From: Pseudoalteromonas sp. XMcav2-N | GTDB lineage: Bacteria; Pseudomonadota; Gammaproteobacteria; Enterobacterales; Alteromonadaceae | Direction: 5' to 3' | DNA: 64,000 nucleotides | Assembly (NCBI RefSeq): GCF_024124545.1 | Contig: NZ_JAMXSF010000011.1 | Coordinates: forward strand, 62,001-126,000 | Shown: piece after piece, positions 8,058 to 18,395 of the stretch | Numbering within the stretch: the stretch's first letter is position 1 | How the letters are laid out: each line of letters begins with the position of its first letter | Position numbers and translations under genes: made by a program | Notes under the pieces: model-generated | What the model saw: only the letters and a program-made list of their open reading frames with translations | What the model was told of the DNA's origin: nothing | Databases searched by the model: none

Positions 8058-10283
8058 GTGCGCAATCTGTTATCTTACGCAGCGTTAGCCGCTGGCTTGC
8101 TAGCCACCAGCCAGTTGGCTGTGGCTCAACCACTGACGCTGGAACGTATCTTTGATGACCCAACGTTAGCGGGAAAGGCGCCCGTTAAACTGAAGTTTTC
8201 ACCCGATGGTACGCGGGTGACTTACCTGCAGGGAAAAGTAGACGACTACAACCGGTATGATCTGTGGGAATACAATATTAAAGCTGACACCAATCGACTA
8301 CTGGTGGATTCTCAGGCACTTTTCTCGGGCCCAGAAACATTGTCTGATGAAGAAAAAGCACGCCGTGAACGACAGCGCATCTTTGGTCGCGGGATCCTGG
8401 AATACAAATGGTCAAAAGATGGTAAAGCACTGCTTTTCCCACTCAATGGGGATCTTTACTATTACGAACTAAGCACAGGTAAGAGCCGTAAGCTTACCAA
8501 TACCGAGGCCTTTGAAACCGATGCCCGTTTTTCACCTAAGGGCAACTATGTTTCCTTTATTCGTGAACAAGACTTGTATGCACTGGAGCTGGCAACCGGT
8601 CAAGAGATCCGTCTAAGCAAAGATGGGGGCGGCGTCATCAAAAACGGCATGGCTGAGTTTGTCGCACAGGAAGAAATGGGACGGATGACGGGCTACTGGT
8701 GGGCCGGCGATGAAAGCAAGATTGCCTTTACCCGCATTGATGAAAGCCCGGTACAAGAAGCCATTCGCAATGAGATTTATGCGGACGAAGTTAAGCTTTT
8801 TAACCAGCGCTATCCTTTCACCGGCACAGATAATGTTCGCATCGATCTGGGTGTGGTGACACTGAACAACCAAAAAATTGATTGGGTCGACCTTGGTAAA
8901 GACAAAGACATCTACATCGCACGCGCAAAATGGTTGGAAGATGACACAACCTTATCTTATCAATGGCAAAATCGTTCTCAACAAAAGTTGGAACTCAGAT
9001 TCTATAACGCCAGCAACAAACAGCAGCGCGTTGCCCTGACAGAAACCAGTGATACCTGGCTGAACCTGCATTTTGACCTGCACTTTCTTAAAGATAAAAA
9101 GCACTTTGTCTGGGCGTCGGAGCGTGATGGCTACAAGCACCTCTATTTGTATCGCACCAGTGGCCAGCTGGTTCGTCAGCTGACCAAAGGAGAATGGGTC
9201 ATCGATAAGCTACAGGGCATCGATGAAAAAAAAGGCCTGGTGTATTTCTCAGGCCGTAAAGACACCCCATTAGAAAGCCATTTATATTCAGTCCCTCTAT
9301 TCAAGAAGGGCAATATCAAGCGGATCACTGAAGCCGGCGCCTACCATAAAGTAGTGATGGCCGAGGATAACCGCACCTTCATCGACAGTAAGTCCTCTGT
9401 GAATCAGCCTGCGTCTGTATCGCTGCGTAAATCCAATGGTGAGTTCATTACCTGGCTGGAGCAGAACAAACTGGATGACCTGCACCCACTGACGCCTTTC
9501 CTGAACGATCTGGCGACGCCCGAGTACGGTACTCTCAAAGCTGAAGACGGCCAGGTGATGCATTACCGCCTGTTTAAACCAAAGCACCTGGAAAAAGACA
9601 AAAAGTACCCAGTGATCGTTAATGTCTACGGGGGCCCACATGCCCAGCGTGTTACCAACAGTTGGCGCAGTAAAAATCTGTATTTCCAGTACATGGTGCA
9701 GCAAGGTTACATTGTCTTCCAGTTAGACAACCGAGGCTCGTATAACCGGGGTAAGCGCTTTGAAGACCCTATCTATAAACACTTAGGGGAAGTGGAAGTC
9801 GCCGACCAGATCCGTGGTGTAGAGTTTTTACGTACACTAGATTATGTCGACCCTGCTCGAATTGGTATTTATGGACACAGCTACGGTGGTTATATGGCGC
9901 TGATGACTATGTTCAAAGCTGGCGACTACTTCGCAGCCGGCGTATCTGGTGCACCGGTAACCGACTGGGCTCTGTACGATACACATTACACAGAGCGTTA
10001 CCTTGGGCACCCTGAAACCAATGCTAAAGGTTATGAGCAAAGTGCCGTCTTCCCGTATGCTGACGGCCTCAAGGGACCTTTGATGATCTACCACGGTATG
10101 GCAGATGACAATGTACTGTTTACACACGCCACCAAACTGTTCAAACAGTTACAGGATGAAGCCAAGCCATTTGAGATGATGACTTACCCGGGCTCCAAGC
10201 ACAGTCTGCGCGGTAAGAAAGTGCAAACCCATTTACATCAGACGATTACCAATTTCTTTAATCGTCACTTTGAGGTGAAATAA
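8058..10283 (+). CDS. secreted dipeptidyl peptidase IV-family serine peptidase (S9)
   Basis: The protein has 741 residues with a signal peptide ending near AVAQP. An eight-bladed beta-propeller fills the N-terminal two thirds and contains the EEMGRMTGYWW segment that holds the Glu motif binding the substrate N-terminus. The C-terminal alpha/beta hydrolase domain has the nucleophile Ser608 in GHSYGG, Asp683 in GMADDNVL and His715 in GSKHS. It should remove X-Pro or X-Ala dipeptides in the periplasm or outside. The start is GTG at 8058, with AAAGGTGA five bases upstream. Neighbouring peptidase and peptide-transport genes fit growth on peptides, though no operon is evident. Confidence 0.93.
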   Translation: MRNLLSYAALAAGLLATSQLAVAQPLTLERIFDDPTLAGKAPVKLKFSPDGTRVTYLQGKVDDYNRYDLWEYNIKADTNRLLVDSQALFSGPETLSDEEKARRERQRIFGRGILEYKWSKDGKALLFPLNGDLYYYELSTGKSRKLTNTEAFETDARFSPKGNYVSFIREQDLYALELATGQEIRLSKDGGGVIKNGMAEFVAQEEMGRMTGYWWAGDESKIAFTRIDESPVQEAIRNEIYADEVKLFNQRYPFTGTDNVRIDLGVVTLNNQKIDWVDLGKDKDIYIARAKWLEDDTTLSYQWQNRSQQKLELRFYNASNKQQRVALTETSDTWLNLHFDLHFLKDKKHFVWASERDGYKHLYLYRTSGQLVRQLTKGEWVIDKLQGIDEKKGLVYFSGRKDTPLESHLYSVPLFKKGNIKRITEAGAYHKVVMAEDNRTFIDSKSSVNQPASVSLRKSNGEFITWLEQNKLDDLHPLTPFLNDLATPEYGTLKAEDGQVMHYRLFKPKHLEKDKKYPVIVNVYGGPHAQRVTNSWRSKNLYFQYMVQQGYIVFQLDNRGSYNRGKRFEDPIYKHLGEVEVADQIRGVEFLRTLDYVDPARIGIYGHSYGGYMALMTMFKAGDYFAAGVSGAPVTDWALYDTHYTERYLGHPETNAKGYEQSAVFPYADGLKGPLMIYHGMADDNVLFTHATKLFKQLQDEAKPFEMMTYPGSKHSLRGKKVQTHLHQTITNFFNRHFEVK

Positions 10284-10489
10284 TTCAACATGCGGGCCTG
10301 TGTTGGCTCGCACGCCACCCTCCTGCATCCAGCTGTGGTATTCGACAAATAGCTAATTGCCTAAATCTTTCCTCGCTAAATATATTATTCACTTGATTTA
10401 GAACAAATTTCACCTGCACTTTTATTGCAATATAGACAATTAAAGTCCGTTCAGCGCACAATCTTGTGCCTTCAAGAGGAGCCACAGAT

Positions 10490-12124
10490 ATGGCATTTCT
10501 GAGACAGTTCACCATTTTTGGCCGCCTTGCAATGCTGGTGGGAGTCGTCATTCTGGGTTTGGCTGCACTGGGTGTGATGAATCTGCAACAGCAATATCAG
10601 GCACTGAGCGAACAGCAATATGAAAAAACTAAAAACCTGGTGGAAACCGCGCACAGCCTGGTTACCCATTATCATCAGGCCATGCGCCAGGGCATACTCA
10701 GCGAAGATGACGCCAAAGCCGCTGCACTGGATGCGTTGAAAAACCTAAGATACGATGAAAACAATTATTTCTGGGTCAATGATCATTTCCCTCGCATGGT
10801 GATGCACCCTTTTAAGCCGCAGCTCAACGGACAGTCGGTCAGAGACAGTAAAGATCCCGACGGTGTGGCATTATTTCAGGAAATGGTGGCGGTTGTAGAC
10901 GCTCAAGAAGCTGGCTTTGTTCCCTATAAATGGCCTAAGCCAGGTAAATCCGACCCGGTCGATAAGATCTCCTATGTAAAAGGCTTTGCGCCCTGGCAAT
11001 GGATCATCGGCTCCGGCGTTTATCTGGATAGTATTGACGTGCAATTTGCGCAGCTGCGCAATCAAATGCTTTTCAATATTCTTGCTCTCCTGGTCGTGCT
11101 CATTGCACTTAACTTCTTTATCAGCAATAGCATTTTACAACCCATTCGCACCGCCTCTGACATGATGCGTGATATTTCTCAGGGGGAAGGGGATTTGACA
11201 CAGCAACTTGATGAACATGGCCGAGACGAAATCTCCCACCTGTCGCGTTTTTTCAATGCCTATACCGAAAAAATGCGCAGCTCGATTGCCTCTGTTGCCA
11301 ATAATGCAACCGAAGTAGAAGCCCTTGCTAACCGGGTCGACAATACAGGCGAAGTCAACCTGGAGTATATAGAAAGGCAGAATGACAGTAGCCGTCAGGT
11401 TGCCACAGCTGTCGAGCAAATGAGTGCTCAGATACAAGAGATAAGCCAGCATGCCGAAGCCGCTGAACAGGCTGCAGGAGAAGCGATGCATACCAGTGAA
11501 ACGGGCAAAGCCACGATTGCTACAACCATTGATGCCATAGGTACGCTCTCTGATACCATTGAGGAAGTCAGCGTTGTGACACAGGCGCTGGCCGAAGAAA
11601 GCCAGCATATTGGCTCAGTACTGGACGTGATCCGAGGTATTTCAGAGCAAACTAATCTGCTGGCGCTCAATGCTGCAATTGAGGCCGCACGTGCCGGGGA
11701 GCAAGGTCGCGGGTTTGCGGTAGTCGCCGATGAAGTGCGTACACTGGCGAGTCGTACCGGACAGAGTACCGATGAAATTCAGGCCATGATAGAGAAGCTA
11801 CAAAAAGGTGCTCAGGCAGCCGTGGATGCAGTACAAAACAGCCAGCGCCTGTCAAACAATACGGTCAGCCAGGTACATGATGCCGAACAGGCACTGAATG
11901 AAATTGAGCGGCTGATCACCGTGATCCTGGACATGAATGGCCTGATAGCCCGAGCAACGGAGGAGCAAAGCAGTGCAGCAGCCGACGTCAATGTGCGCAT
12001 TGGCGATTTGTCGGACGCCACCCACCACTCACTGGACACTACACAGCACTTGTCTGAGGCCAGCAAGGAGCTGAAGCAGGCAAGCCATCAGCTTGCCCTG
12101 ATTGTGGAACGCTTTAAGGTTTAG
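10490..12124 (+). CDS. methyl-accepting chemotaxis protein with single Cache domain
   Basis: The start at ATG 10490 follows AGAGGAG by eight bases; an in-frame GTG at 10466 lacks such a site. The 544-residue protein has a transmembrane helix near 10-30 and a periplasmic sCache_2-type domain containing NNYFWVND and the WIIGSGVY segment. A second transmembrane helix lies near 185-205, followed by a HAMP domain and the methyl-accepting signalling domain with the tip sequence [20 protein letters not shown]. sCache_2 receptors often bind small organic acids; the ligand here is not known. It should signal to CheA/CheW. Its stop codon overlaps that of the convergent aminopeptidase gene by three bases. 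Confidence 0.93.
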   Translation: MAFLRQFTIFGRLAMLVGVVILGLAALGVMNLQQQYQALSEQQYEKTKNLVETAHSLVTHYHQAMRQGILSEDDAKAAALDALKNLRYDENNYFWVNDHFPRMVMHPFKPQLNGQSVRDSKDPDGVALFQEMVAVVDAQEAGFVPYKWPKPGKSDPVDKISYVKGFAPWQWIIGSGVYLDSIDVQFAQLRNQMLFNILALLVVLIALNFFISNSILQPIRTASDMMRDISQGEGDLTQQLDEHGRDEISHLSRFFNAYTEKMRSSIASVANNATEVEALANRVDNTGEVNLEYIERQNDSSRQVATAVEQMSAQIQEISQHAEAAEQAAGEAMHTSETGKATIATTIDAIGTLSDTIEEVSVVTQALAEESQHIGSVLDVIRGISEQTNLLALNAAIEAARAGEQGRGFAVVADEVRTLASRTGQSTDEIQAMIEKLQKGAQAAVDAVQNSQRLSNNTVSQVHDAEQALNEIERLITVILDMNGLIARATEEQSSAAADVNVRIGDLSDATHHSLDTTQHLSEASKELKQASHQLALIVERFKV

Positions 12125-13653
12125 CGGCAGTAACGCGCAAACAAACTACTCACGGTTGCGGCTGTCGGCTTACCATGCTGCCAGTCACCGCCTTCAACAC
12201 CACTGCCGGCAATGTCCATGTGAACATACGGCAGAGGTAGCTCAGCATCACAGCCATGTTTGTCCAGACCGCCAACAATTGCCAAAAAGGCCATTGGAAA
12301 CTGGTGACCACGGGCAGTAACTGCTGACGGTGCGTTGTTACTCGACAGTACGTCATCTGCCAGAGTGCGAGGCTGAACAAAGTCGTAGTCCTCGCGGCGA
12401 CTACGCGACACTTCAGCGCAGTCAGCCCACAAATCACCTAAATCGGCAAGCTGGCGAGATACCTGTTGGGCGCGTGCCGGACCATTTTCAACATAGGCGC
12501 TATATGGACCCATTGCGCGTGCTGCGTGGCCAGTAAGTGTTGCTACGGTAAAGAGTTCCGGGTTCACCTCATGCTTGGCCAAATCTTTTAGCTCGCTCAG
12601 CAGATCACCCATTGCCAGACGCCCTTCAGCATCGGTATTGCCAATCCGTACTTTAACCCCTTCACGGCAGGTGATTATCTCATCCGGAACAAAACAGTCA
12701 GAGCCAATTGAGTTACGTACCACTGCCAGGTAGGCAATCACTTTAACGCCTTTAGGCTGGAAGTCTGCCACAGACTTCATAAAGCCCGCCACAGAAGCCG
12801 CACCACCTTTATCTCGGCTCATCCCGGCCATAAAGCCACCGACTTTGAGATCAGCACCACCCGTATCATACACCAGGCCCTTGCCTACAAACATCAGCGT
12901 ACGCTCTACCTCTCCTTCTGGTGTGTATACCAACTTCACCACTCGCGGGTGATGACGCTCTACCGCATACGATGCGCGGGCAACGGTACCCAGCATAGGA
13001 TAGTCCTGATCGATAGTCGCAGGATCTGCCACAACTTCAACACTAACACTTGTGCCCTTGAACAGCTCAACACAGTAATCTGCAAACTTAGGGGGAGCCA
13101 TACGCTCAGGCTCTGTACCACACAAATCACGGGCCGCATACTGACCCGCTGCAATGGCATTAAGCTGTCGACACTGTTCTTCACTTGCTCCCAGCAGCGC
13201 GATTGATTCGACGGGCTCAATGGAAGGGCCACGGTATTCACGTGCCTCAAGAGGCTGCCACAGTGCCTGACAGGCTCCCAGGTAGGTCACTTCAAGCGCA
13301 TTCTGATATCGAGCTTCACCGGGTACTCCTGCAACAACCAGAACAGGTTTAACAGCACCTGAGGCCTTAGCTTCCTGGATACCCGCTTTGCCCGCCTCAA
13401 AAAAGCGACGTACATCGTCATAATCACGGTTAAGAGGGCCTGTCGGTGACACAATAAGGCGCTTGCCAGGCACACCTTCAGCCAGTAGTACACTCGCTTT
13501 GGTGCGTAGTCGTGCATCAACAGCCAGGTAAGGTGCCGCGGCGCTATTTAGCTCAGAAAAAGCGAGTTCAGACACATCGGAAGTGACGACGATGACGGCA
13601 TCGGCGTCCTGAATTTGCCAGTCATTGACCGACAGAGCAAGAGGGAAAGACAT
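12121..13653 (-). CDS. M17 leucyl aminopeptidase-family protein
   Basis: The protein has 510 residues. The C-terminal catalytic domain carries [14 protein letters not shown], a metal-binding Asp and active-site Lys motif, and the family signature [14 protein letters not shown] with the catalytic Arg. M17 enzymes are hexameric two-metal aminopeptidases in the cytoplasm that release N-terminal residues from peptides. The motifs differ somewhat from E. coli PepA, so this is a PepA/PepB relative rather than PepA itself. An AAGGG site lies about ten bases before the ATG. It is on the same strand as, and 158 bases from, the CstA-family transporter upstream, fitting peptide uptake followed by hydrolysis. 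Confidence 0.9.
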   Translation of the reverse strand: MSFPLALSVNDWQIQDADAVIVVTSDVSELAFSELNSAAAPYLAVDARLRTKASVLLAEGVPGKRLIVSPTGPLNRDYDDVRRFFEAGKAGIQEAKASGAVKPVLVVAGVPGEARYQNALEVTYLGACQALWQPLEAREYRGPSIEPVESIALLGASEEQCRQLNAIAAGQYAARDLCGTEPERMAPPKFADYCVELFKGTSVSVEVVADPATIDQDYPMLGTVARASYAVERHHPRVVKLVYTPEGEVERTLMFVGKGLVYDTGGADLKVGGFMAGMSRDKGGAASVAGFMKSVADFQPKGVKVIAYLAVVRNSIGSDCFVPDEIITCREGVKVRIGNTDAEGRLAMGDLLSELKDLAKHEVNPELFTVATLTGHAARAMGPYSAYVENGPARAQQVSRQLADLGDLWADCAEVSRSRREDYDFVQPRTLADDVLSSNNAPSAVTARGHQFPMAFLAIVGGLDKHGCDAELPLPYVHMDIAGSGVEGGDWQHGKPTAATVSSLFARYCR

Positions 13654-13811
13654 ATAATCAGCCCTTGGTTATTTTAATCCTGAGCTGATTATCGGTTATT
13701 TACTGGCAAGAACCAAGACTATCAAGGTGAATAGGTGCTTAAGCACAGGATAATGCGCTATCACGTTGAATAGCGCTGACACTCAGCACCTTTCCACCCT
13801 GCTCCTGTCAT

Positions 13812-15503
13812 TCAGTCGGGCTGCGATGTCGTCTCAGTGTCTTTTTGTAACTTGAGTTTACTGACCACAGACCAGGCTTCAAGCATGACCAGTACACTGA
13901 CAACAAGTACCACAATATCGAGGCCAACCAATAGCCAGTTACCCTGTTCATAGTATTCACCCAGCTTGATCACCCCGGCGAAGAAAGCCATCAGAATCAC
14001 AAAAGTCATGGGGATCAGGGTAAACTTGGCAGGGCGACCCAGTTTAATCAGATACACAGAAATTACCAGTAAAGTCAGACTTGCGAGGATCTGGTTGGTG
14101 GAGCCAAACAGTGGCCAGATAATCATACCGCCGCTACCCGATGCCCCACCGGCACCAAATGCCAGCAACAAGCAACACCCGACAGCAACCAAAGTTGCAA
14201 GTACGCCATTTTTCAGAGCATTCAGTTGGTAGATCTCTCCCCATTCCTGAATAATATAACGCTGTAGGCGTACACCAGAGTCCATCGTGGTACCCGCAAA
14301 TAACACCACCATCACCGCCAGCAGGGTCGAAGCGATTTCCACCGATAATCCCCAGCCATTGCTGATCAGATTCGCGCCCCCCTGAATAAAAGCGCCCACA
14401 CTACCAGCGCCAAGGTGACTGTATATTTCATGCCACTCTTCAGGCGATACCGCCAGCATAACACCACTTACGGCCACCAAAGTGATCAGAGCCAGCGACC
14501 CCTCACCCACAGCCCCCAGATAACCAACAAAACGGCCATCCGTCTCTTTGTCTAGCTGTTTGGAACTGGTGCCAGAGGATACAATTCCATGAAATCCGGA
14601 TACGGCTCCACAAGCGATAGTGACAAACAACAAAGGAATAATACTCGGTGTATCCACTGCCGTCTGAGTATTAAATGCCGGCGCCGTAATATCAGGCATC
14701 ACCACAAACACCGCACCATACAACAGCACCAGACCGACCAGCAGTTGCATGCCATTAATGAAGTCTCTCGGCTGCAGCAACATCCAGACAGGTAATAAAG
14801 ATGCAACGGCGGCATAAATAAACAAGATAATGATCCAGTTTGCTTTGTCGGCCAGACCAAACAACTCACTGGGCAGTGCCAGCGGCATACCCGACCCCAC
14901 ATAAATACTAGCATACAAGATGGCGACCCCGATCACACACAAGGGCACCAACGGCACCTGGCGTTTGAGCAACTGGCCAATGACCAGTGCTACTAAAATC
15001 GCAGCCCACGCGGGGAATACCGCACTGGGGTTGGCAACAAAAGAGTTGGCAATCACCACCCCGAATACCGCATTGACCATCAACAGGACCAAAAAGACCA
15101 CAATCATAAATAATGACCGGGTGCGTTTTCCTATCACAGTTTCAGACAGGGCACCCATAGACTTGCCTTTGTGACGGGCACTGGCCCAAAGGGCACCCAT
15201 ATCGTGCACACCAGCAAAAAAGATGGTGCCAAACACCACCCACAAAACGGCTGGCACCCAGCCCCAATATACTGCTATGGCTGGGCCAACAATAGGCGCC
15301 GCCCCGGCTACAGATGTGAAATGGTGTCCCCAGAGTACGACTTTGTTGGTTGGTACATAGTCGACTCCGTCGTTTAACTCATGCGCCGGTGTCACGAACT
15401 TATCGTCCATTTTAAATATTTTTTCGGCGATGAACTTTGAATAGACAAACCAGCCAAACAGCATACCCAGTATGCCAAACAGCACGATCATGATTGACTG
15501 CAT
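13812..15503 (-). CDS. CstA-family peptide transporter
   Basis: A very hydrophobic protein of 563 residues with about 15-16 predicted membrane segments. The N-terminal GWFVYSKFIAEKIFKMDD and the WGHHFTSVAGAAPIVGPAIAVYWGW block are diagnostic of the carbon-starvation CstA family. Family members CstA and BtsT in E. coli import peptides or pyruvate; this protein is shorter than both (about 700 residues). AGGGGG precedes the ATG by about seven bases. The M17 aminopeptidase gene downstream on the same strand suggests a peptide substrate, which is an inference. E. coli cstA is CRP-controlled; no convincing CRP site was identified here. Confidence 0.9.
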   Translation of the reverse strand: MQSIMIVLFGILGMLFGWFVYSKFIAEKIFKMDDKFVTPAHELNDGVDYVPTNKVVLWGHHFTSVAGAAPIVGPAIAVYWGWVPAVLWVVFGTIFFAGVHDMGALWASARHKGKSMGALSETVIGKRTRSLFMIVVFLVLLMVNAVFGVVIANSFVANPSAVFPAWAAILVALVIGQLLKRQVPLVPLCVIGVAILYASIYVGSGMPLALPSELFGLADKANWIIILFIYAAVASLLPVWMLLQPRDFINGMQLLVGLVLLYGAVFVVMPDITAPAFNTQTAVDTPSIIPLLFVTIACGAVSGFHGIVSSGTSSKQLDKETDGRFVGYLGAVGEGSLALITLVAVSGVMLAVSPEEWHEIYSHLGAGSVGAFIQGGANLISNGWGLSVEIASTLLAVMVVLFAGTTMDSGVRLQRYIIQEWGEIYQLNALKNGVLATLVAVGCCLLLAFGAGGASGSGGMIIWPLFGSTNQILASLTLLVISVYLIKLGRPAKFTLIPMTFVILMAFFAGVIKLGEYYEQGNWLLVGLDIVVLVVSVLVMLEAWSVVSKLKLQKDTETTSQPD

Positions 15504-15622
15504 TGTATTCCCCCTGTTGTTGTCCTGTTGTTGTTATTTATAGTCTCTTTATATCTGTTCGTTATTGCTCAGCACACAACCCGCTCAGTCATACAACAGA
15601 CAAAAGTCACTAAAGCACAGTT
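15504..15622. other. upstream region of the CstA-family gene
   Basis: About 120 AT-rich bases before the MITE-like element. They should hold the transporter promoter; no clear -35/-10 pair was picked out. Confidence 0.4.
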
Positions 15623-15832
15623 ATACCAATTTGTTTAATTAAGTGTTCTATTTTGAGGCGAGAAAATATCGTTAATAACACCGCTCTCGCGTCCTGCTAT
15701 CGCTGAGGCAACTACATCCATATAGGCGAGGCAAAAATTTCGCTATTTAGTTGTTCTAAATGAGAAATTTTTAACACCGTTAGCGGCATGTTTGCTCCTT
15801 CAAATTGAACAGGTATTAAGTGAAATTGGTAT
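15623..15832. repeat. MITE-like intergenic repeat with terminal inverted ends
   Basis: The left end reads ATACCAATTTGTTTAATTAA and the right end, on the other strand, ATACCAATTTCACTTAATAC, giving imperfect terminal inverted repeats about 210 bases apart. Inside, a hairpin pairs AAAATTTC-x2-TATTTAG with CTAAATG-x-GAAATTTT around TTGTT (about 15736-15780). No ORF of useful length is present. A 21-base match to one end recurs at 63561-63581. Such non-coding elements with inverted ends are typical of MITEs mobilised by a transposase elsewhere. No target-site duplication could be established. Confidence 0.65.
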
Positions 15833-15985
15833 TATTATCGTCTCACCATCAGGTTTAGCCTCGCCAGTGAGATTAAACACATCTGGCAACGGGCCATAAC
15901 CCACGAAACGACGTTTCTGTTAAATCGGTTTGCTAATACCCTAGCACACAGGCGTATAATCGCAGAGTAGTGACACAGTTATCTT
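15833..15985. other. intergenic tail of dinB
   Basis: About 150 bases between the repeat and the dinB stop. It has short inverted repeats (CTCAC...GTGAG at about 15842-15871, GAAACGACGTTTC at about 15905) that might end dinB transcription, but no stem with a clear T tract. Confidence 0.35.
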
Positions 15986-17056
15986 TTAGTCTAAGGTCGG
16001 AACGTCAAACAGGCCTAATTGGGCCTGGCCGGATGAACTCTCACCTAGACCCAACTGAATGCCGATCAGCCTGACCGGTTTACTGCCAAAGCGTTCTACA
16101 GCCTGCTCCAGCAAGGTGAATAGCACGCCCTCATCAATCTCATGATACTGGCATTCTTTGGTGGTTTGCGAAAAGTCATAAAACTTTACTTTAACGCCCA
16201 GCTTATTAAAGGTTCTCGTCCCGCGATAGGGCTCAGAACGCCGGTGTAGTTCAGGTAATAAACGCTGGCGAAGAATCTCTTTTAGCGCATCCAGGCTTTG
16301 AATGTCTTTTTCAAACGTGGTCTCAACCCCTACTGATTTACGAACACGCTCAGTTTCTACTTTGCGCTCGTCTATCCCCTGACAACGCCGCCACAGTACA
16401 TCACCAAATTTGCCGAAGCGATCCGTCATCTGTGCGCGACTCATGGCTTTAACATCCCGGCCATATTGCAGCCCCATAGCCAGCAGTTTTTCATGGGTGA
16501 CTTTACCCACACCCGGAATTTTTTTCAGTGGCAGTGTATCGATAAACGCAGCCACGTCATTGGGAGTGATCACATACTGGCCATTGGGTTTGTTTTCATC
16601 ACTGGCAATTTTGGCCAGGAATTTAATGGGAGCAATCCCGGCAGAGGCGGTTAAGCCTGTTTCGTGAAAAATGTCACTGCGGATCCGCTGAGCAATTAAT
16701 GTGGCGCTTCCCTGATACAAAGCGCATTCCGTTACATCCAGGTAGGCTTCATCCAGGGACAATGGTTCAATCAACTCGGTATAGCGGGCAAAAATTGCTC
16801 GTATTTGCGCCGACACCGCTTTGTAAACTGACATCCGGCCCGGCACAATCACCAGCTCAGGGCACAACTGTTTGGCCTTATAGTTAGACATAGCTGAGCG
16901 CACCCCATATTGGCGGGCAATATAATTGGCTGTCGACAGCACACCACGATGGCTGTTCCCTCCAATCGCAATGGGAACATCCGCAAGCGCAGGGTTGTCT
17001 CGCATTTCTACGGCGGCATAAAAGCAGTCCATATCAACATGGATAAACTTACGCAT
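15986..17056 (-). CDS. dinB: DNA polymerase IV (Y family)
   Basis: The protein has 356 residues, near the 351 of E. coli DinB. MRKFIHVDMDCFYAAVE holds the first catalytic Asp pair, and SLDEAYLDVT holds the Asp-Glu pair of the palm. The fingers motif and the helix-hairpin-helix PGVGKVTHEKL follow, then the little finger domain. The C-terminal QAQLGLF resembles a beta-clamp binding motif. It performs error-prone translesion synthesis. A LexA-type box lies 12 bases upstream of the ATG, so SOS induction is expected. Confidence 0.95.
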   Translation of the reverse strand: MRKFIHVDMDCFYAAVEMRDNPALADVPIAIGGNSHRGVLSTANYIARQYGVRSAMSNYKAKQLCPELVIVPGRMSVYKAVSAQIRAIFARYTELIEPLSLDEAYLDVTECALYQGSATLIAQRIRSDIFHETGLTASAGIAPIKFLAKIASDENKPNGQYVITPNDVAAFIDTLPLKKIPGVGKVTHEKLLAMGLQYGRDVKAMSRAQMTDRFGKFGDVLWRRCQGIDERKVETERVRKSVGVETTFEKDIQSLDALKEILRQRLLPELHRRSEPYRGTRTFNKLGVKVKFYDFSQTTKECQYHEIDEGVLFTLLEQAVERFGSKPVRLIGIQLGLGESSSGQAQLGLFDVPTLD

Positions 17057-17067
17057 GATCTCGAAGA

Positions 17068-17083
17068 CTGGTTATTTATACAG
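17068..17083 (-). promoter_or_regulatory. LexA (SOS) box of dinB
   Basis: On the minus strand the sequence is CTGTATAAATAACCAG, fitting the gammaproteobacterial LexA consensus CTG-N10-CAG with an AT-rich centre. It ends 12 bases before the dinB start codon, so LexA would sit over the transcription start or early leader. Confidence 0.8.
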
Positions 17084-17248
17084 TTATTATGTGCAAAGAA
17101 TCTCACTATGGCAATACGATTGAATATTTTTTGTCACCACATACGATCTGTATTTTATTTGGAAATACTCTAAACTGGTCAGACAATGCCTGCGTATCTA
17201 TCGCTTACTAAGCCGATACGCCAGACCTATTCAACACAAGGAGCATTT

Positions 17249-18301
17249 ATGAAGTACAGCCGCCTGGGTCATTCCAATTTAGAGGTGTCACGTGTCTGTC
17301 TGGGCAGCATGACATGGGGTGTGCAGAACAATCAGCACGACGCCGATGAGCAAATTAACTATGCACTTGCACAGGGTATCAATTTTATCGATACCGCAGA
17401 GATGTATGCCGTTCCTCCCTCGCCTGATACCTATGGTAAAACCGAGGAAATTATCGGAGACTGGTTGCGTCGTCACCCGGAAAAACGCCAGGATATCGTC
17501 ATCGCAACCAAAATTGCGGGCTCGGGATTAGTCTGGATCCGCGGTGGTGCGCCTATCTCGGCAGAGGCCATAGTGCAGGCTGTGGATGCCTCACTAAAGC
17601 GCTTACAAACCGACTACATAGATGTTTACCAGTTGCATTGGCCAAACAGAACATCCCCACACTTTTCCAAACACTGGCCGGGGATGATCACTTTCAGTGA
17701 TGTGTCTACAGAGCAGCACAAAGCAGACATGCTTGAGATCTTGAAGGCCCTAAAACAGTGCATCGATGCAGGTAAAATTCGCCACTGGGGACTGTCTAAC
17801 GACACACCATGGGGGATCAACACTTACCTGCAGTTGGCACAACAGCACCAACTACCACGGCCCGTTTCCATTCAAAACGAATTCAACCTGCTACATGCCA
17901 AAGACTGGCCATATATTATTGAGAACTGCGTGCATGAAGACATTGCTTACCTGCCCTGGTCACCTATTGCAGGCGGTGCATTGTCAGGCAAGTATCTGGG
18001 CGGCGCAAGGCCGGAGGGCTCACGTTGGACCTTGATCCAGCGCAATGGCCTCTTCCGTGATACCCAGTTTGCCCAGGAAGCCACTGCCGCCTACCTGGAG
18101 ATTGCCAAAGAGCATCAAATTAGCGCCGCACAACTCGCACTTGCCTGGTGTAATCAAGTCGATGGCGTCACGTCGACTATCATAGGCGCAACCACCATGG
18201 CGCAGCTAAAAGAAAATATCAAAGCATTCGATATGAGCCTGCCGCCAGAGGCATTAGCTGAGATTGATACGGTACTTAAGACTTACCCGCTGCCCTATTA
18301 A
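17249..18301 (+). CDS. tas: Tas-like NADPH-dependent aldo-keto reductase
   Basis: The ATG at 17249 follows AAGGAG by six bases; the frame upstream to 17186 has no such site. The 350-residue protein matches E. coli Tas in length and in AEMYAVPPSPDTYGKTE, LKRLQTDYIDVYQLHWPNR and IIGATTMAQLKENI. The aldo-keto reductase tetrad is present (Asp-x-x-x-Tyr in DTAEMY, Lys in ATKIAG, His in QLHWP). It is a cytoplasmic TIM-barrel oxidoreductase; the physiological substrate is not established for the family. It seems to be transcribed alone. Confidence 0.88.
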   Translation: MKYSRLGHSNLEVSRVCLGSMTWGVQNNQHDADEQINYALAQGINFIDTAEMYAVPPSPDTYGKTEEIIGDWLRRHPEKRQDIVIATKIAGSGLVWIRGGAPISAEAIVQAVDASLKRLQTDYIDVYQLHWPNRTSPHFSKHWPGMITFSDVSTEQHKADMLEILKALKQCIDAGKIRHWGLSNDTPWGINTYLQLAQQHQLPRPVSIQNEFNLLHAKDWPYIIENCVHEDIAYLPWSPIAGGALSGKYLGGARPEGSRWTLIQRNGLFRDTQFAQEATAAYLEIAKEHQISAAQLALAWCNQVDGVTSTIIGATTMAQLKENIKAFDMSLPPEALAEIDTVLKTYPLPY

Positions 18302-18318
18302 CACGTACCCGAACAAAC

Positions 18319-18347
18319 ACATGCCCGGCTGAGCCTGCTGGGCATGT
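18319..18347 (+). terminator. hairpin after the tas-like gene
   Basis: ACATGCCC (18319-18326) pairs with GGGCATGT (18340-18347) just after the stop codon. The T tract after it is short and interrupted, so the terminator is moderate at best. Confidence 0.6.
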
Positions 18348-18395
18348 TTGCCTTCTCTAAATGTGCTAGAATCGGCGCTTTTTGTGGACTTAAAA

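Noticed and set aside
10431-10480. Sigma-28 promoter before the chemoreceptor
   Set aside because: A TAAAGTCC motif is present, but no GCCGATAA-like -10 lies at the required distance.
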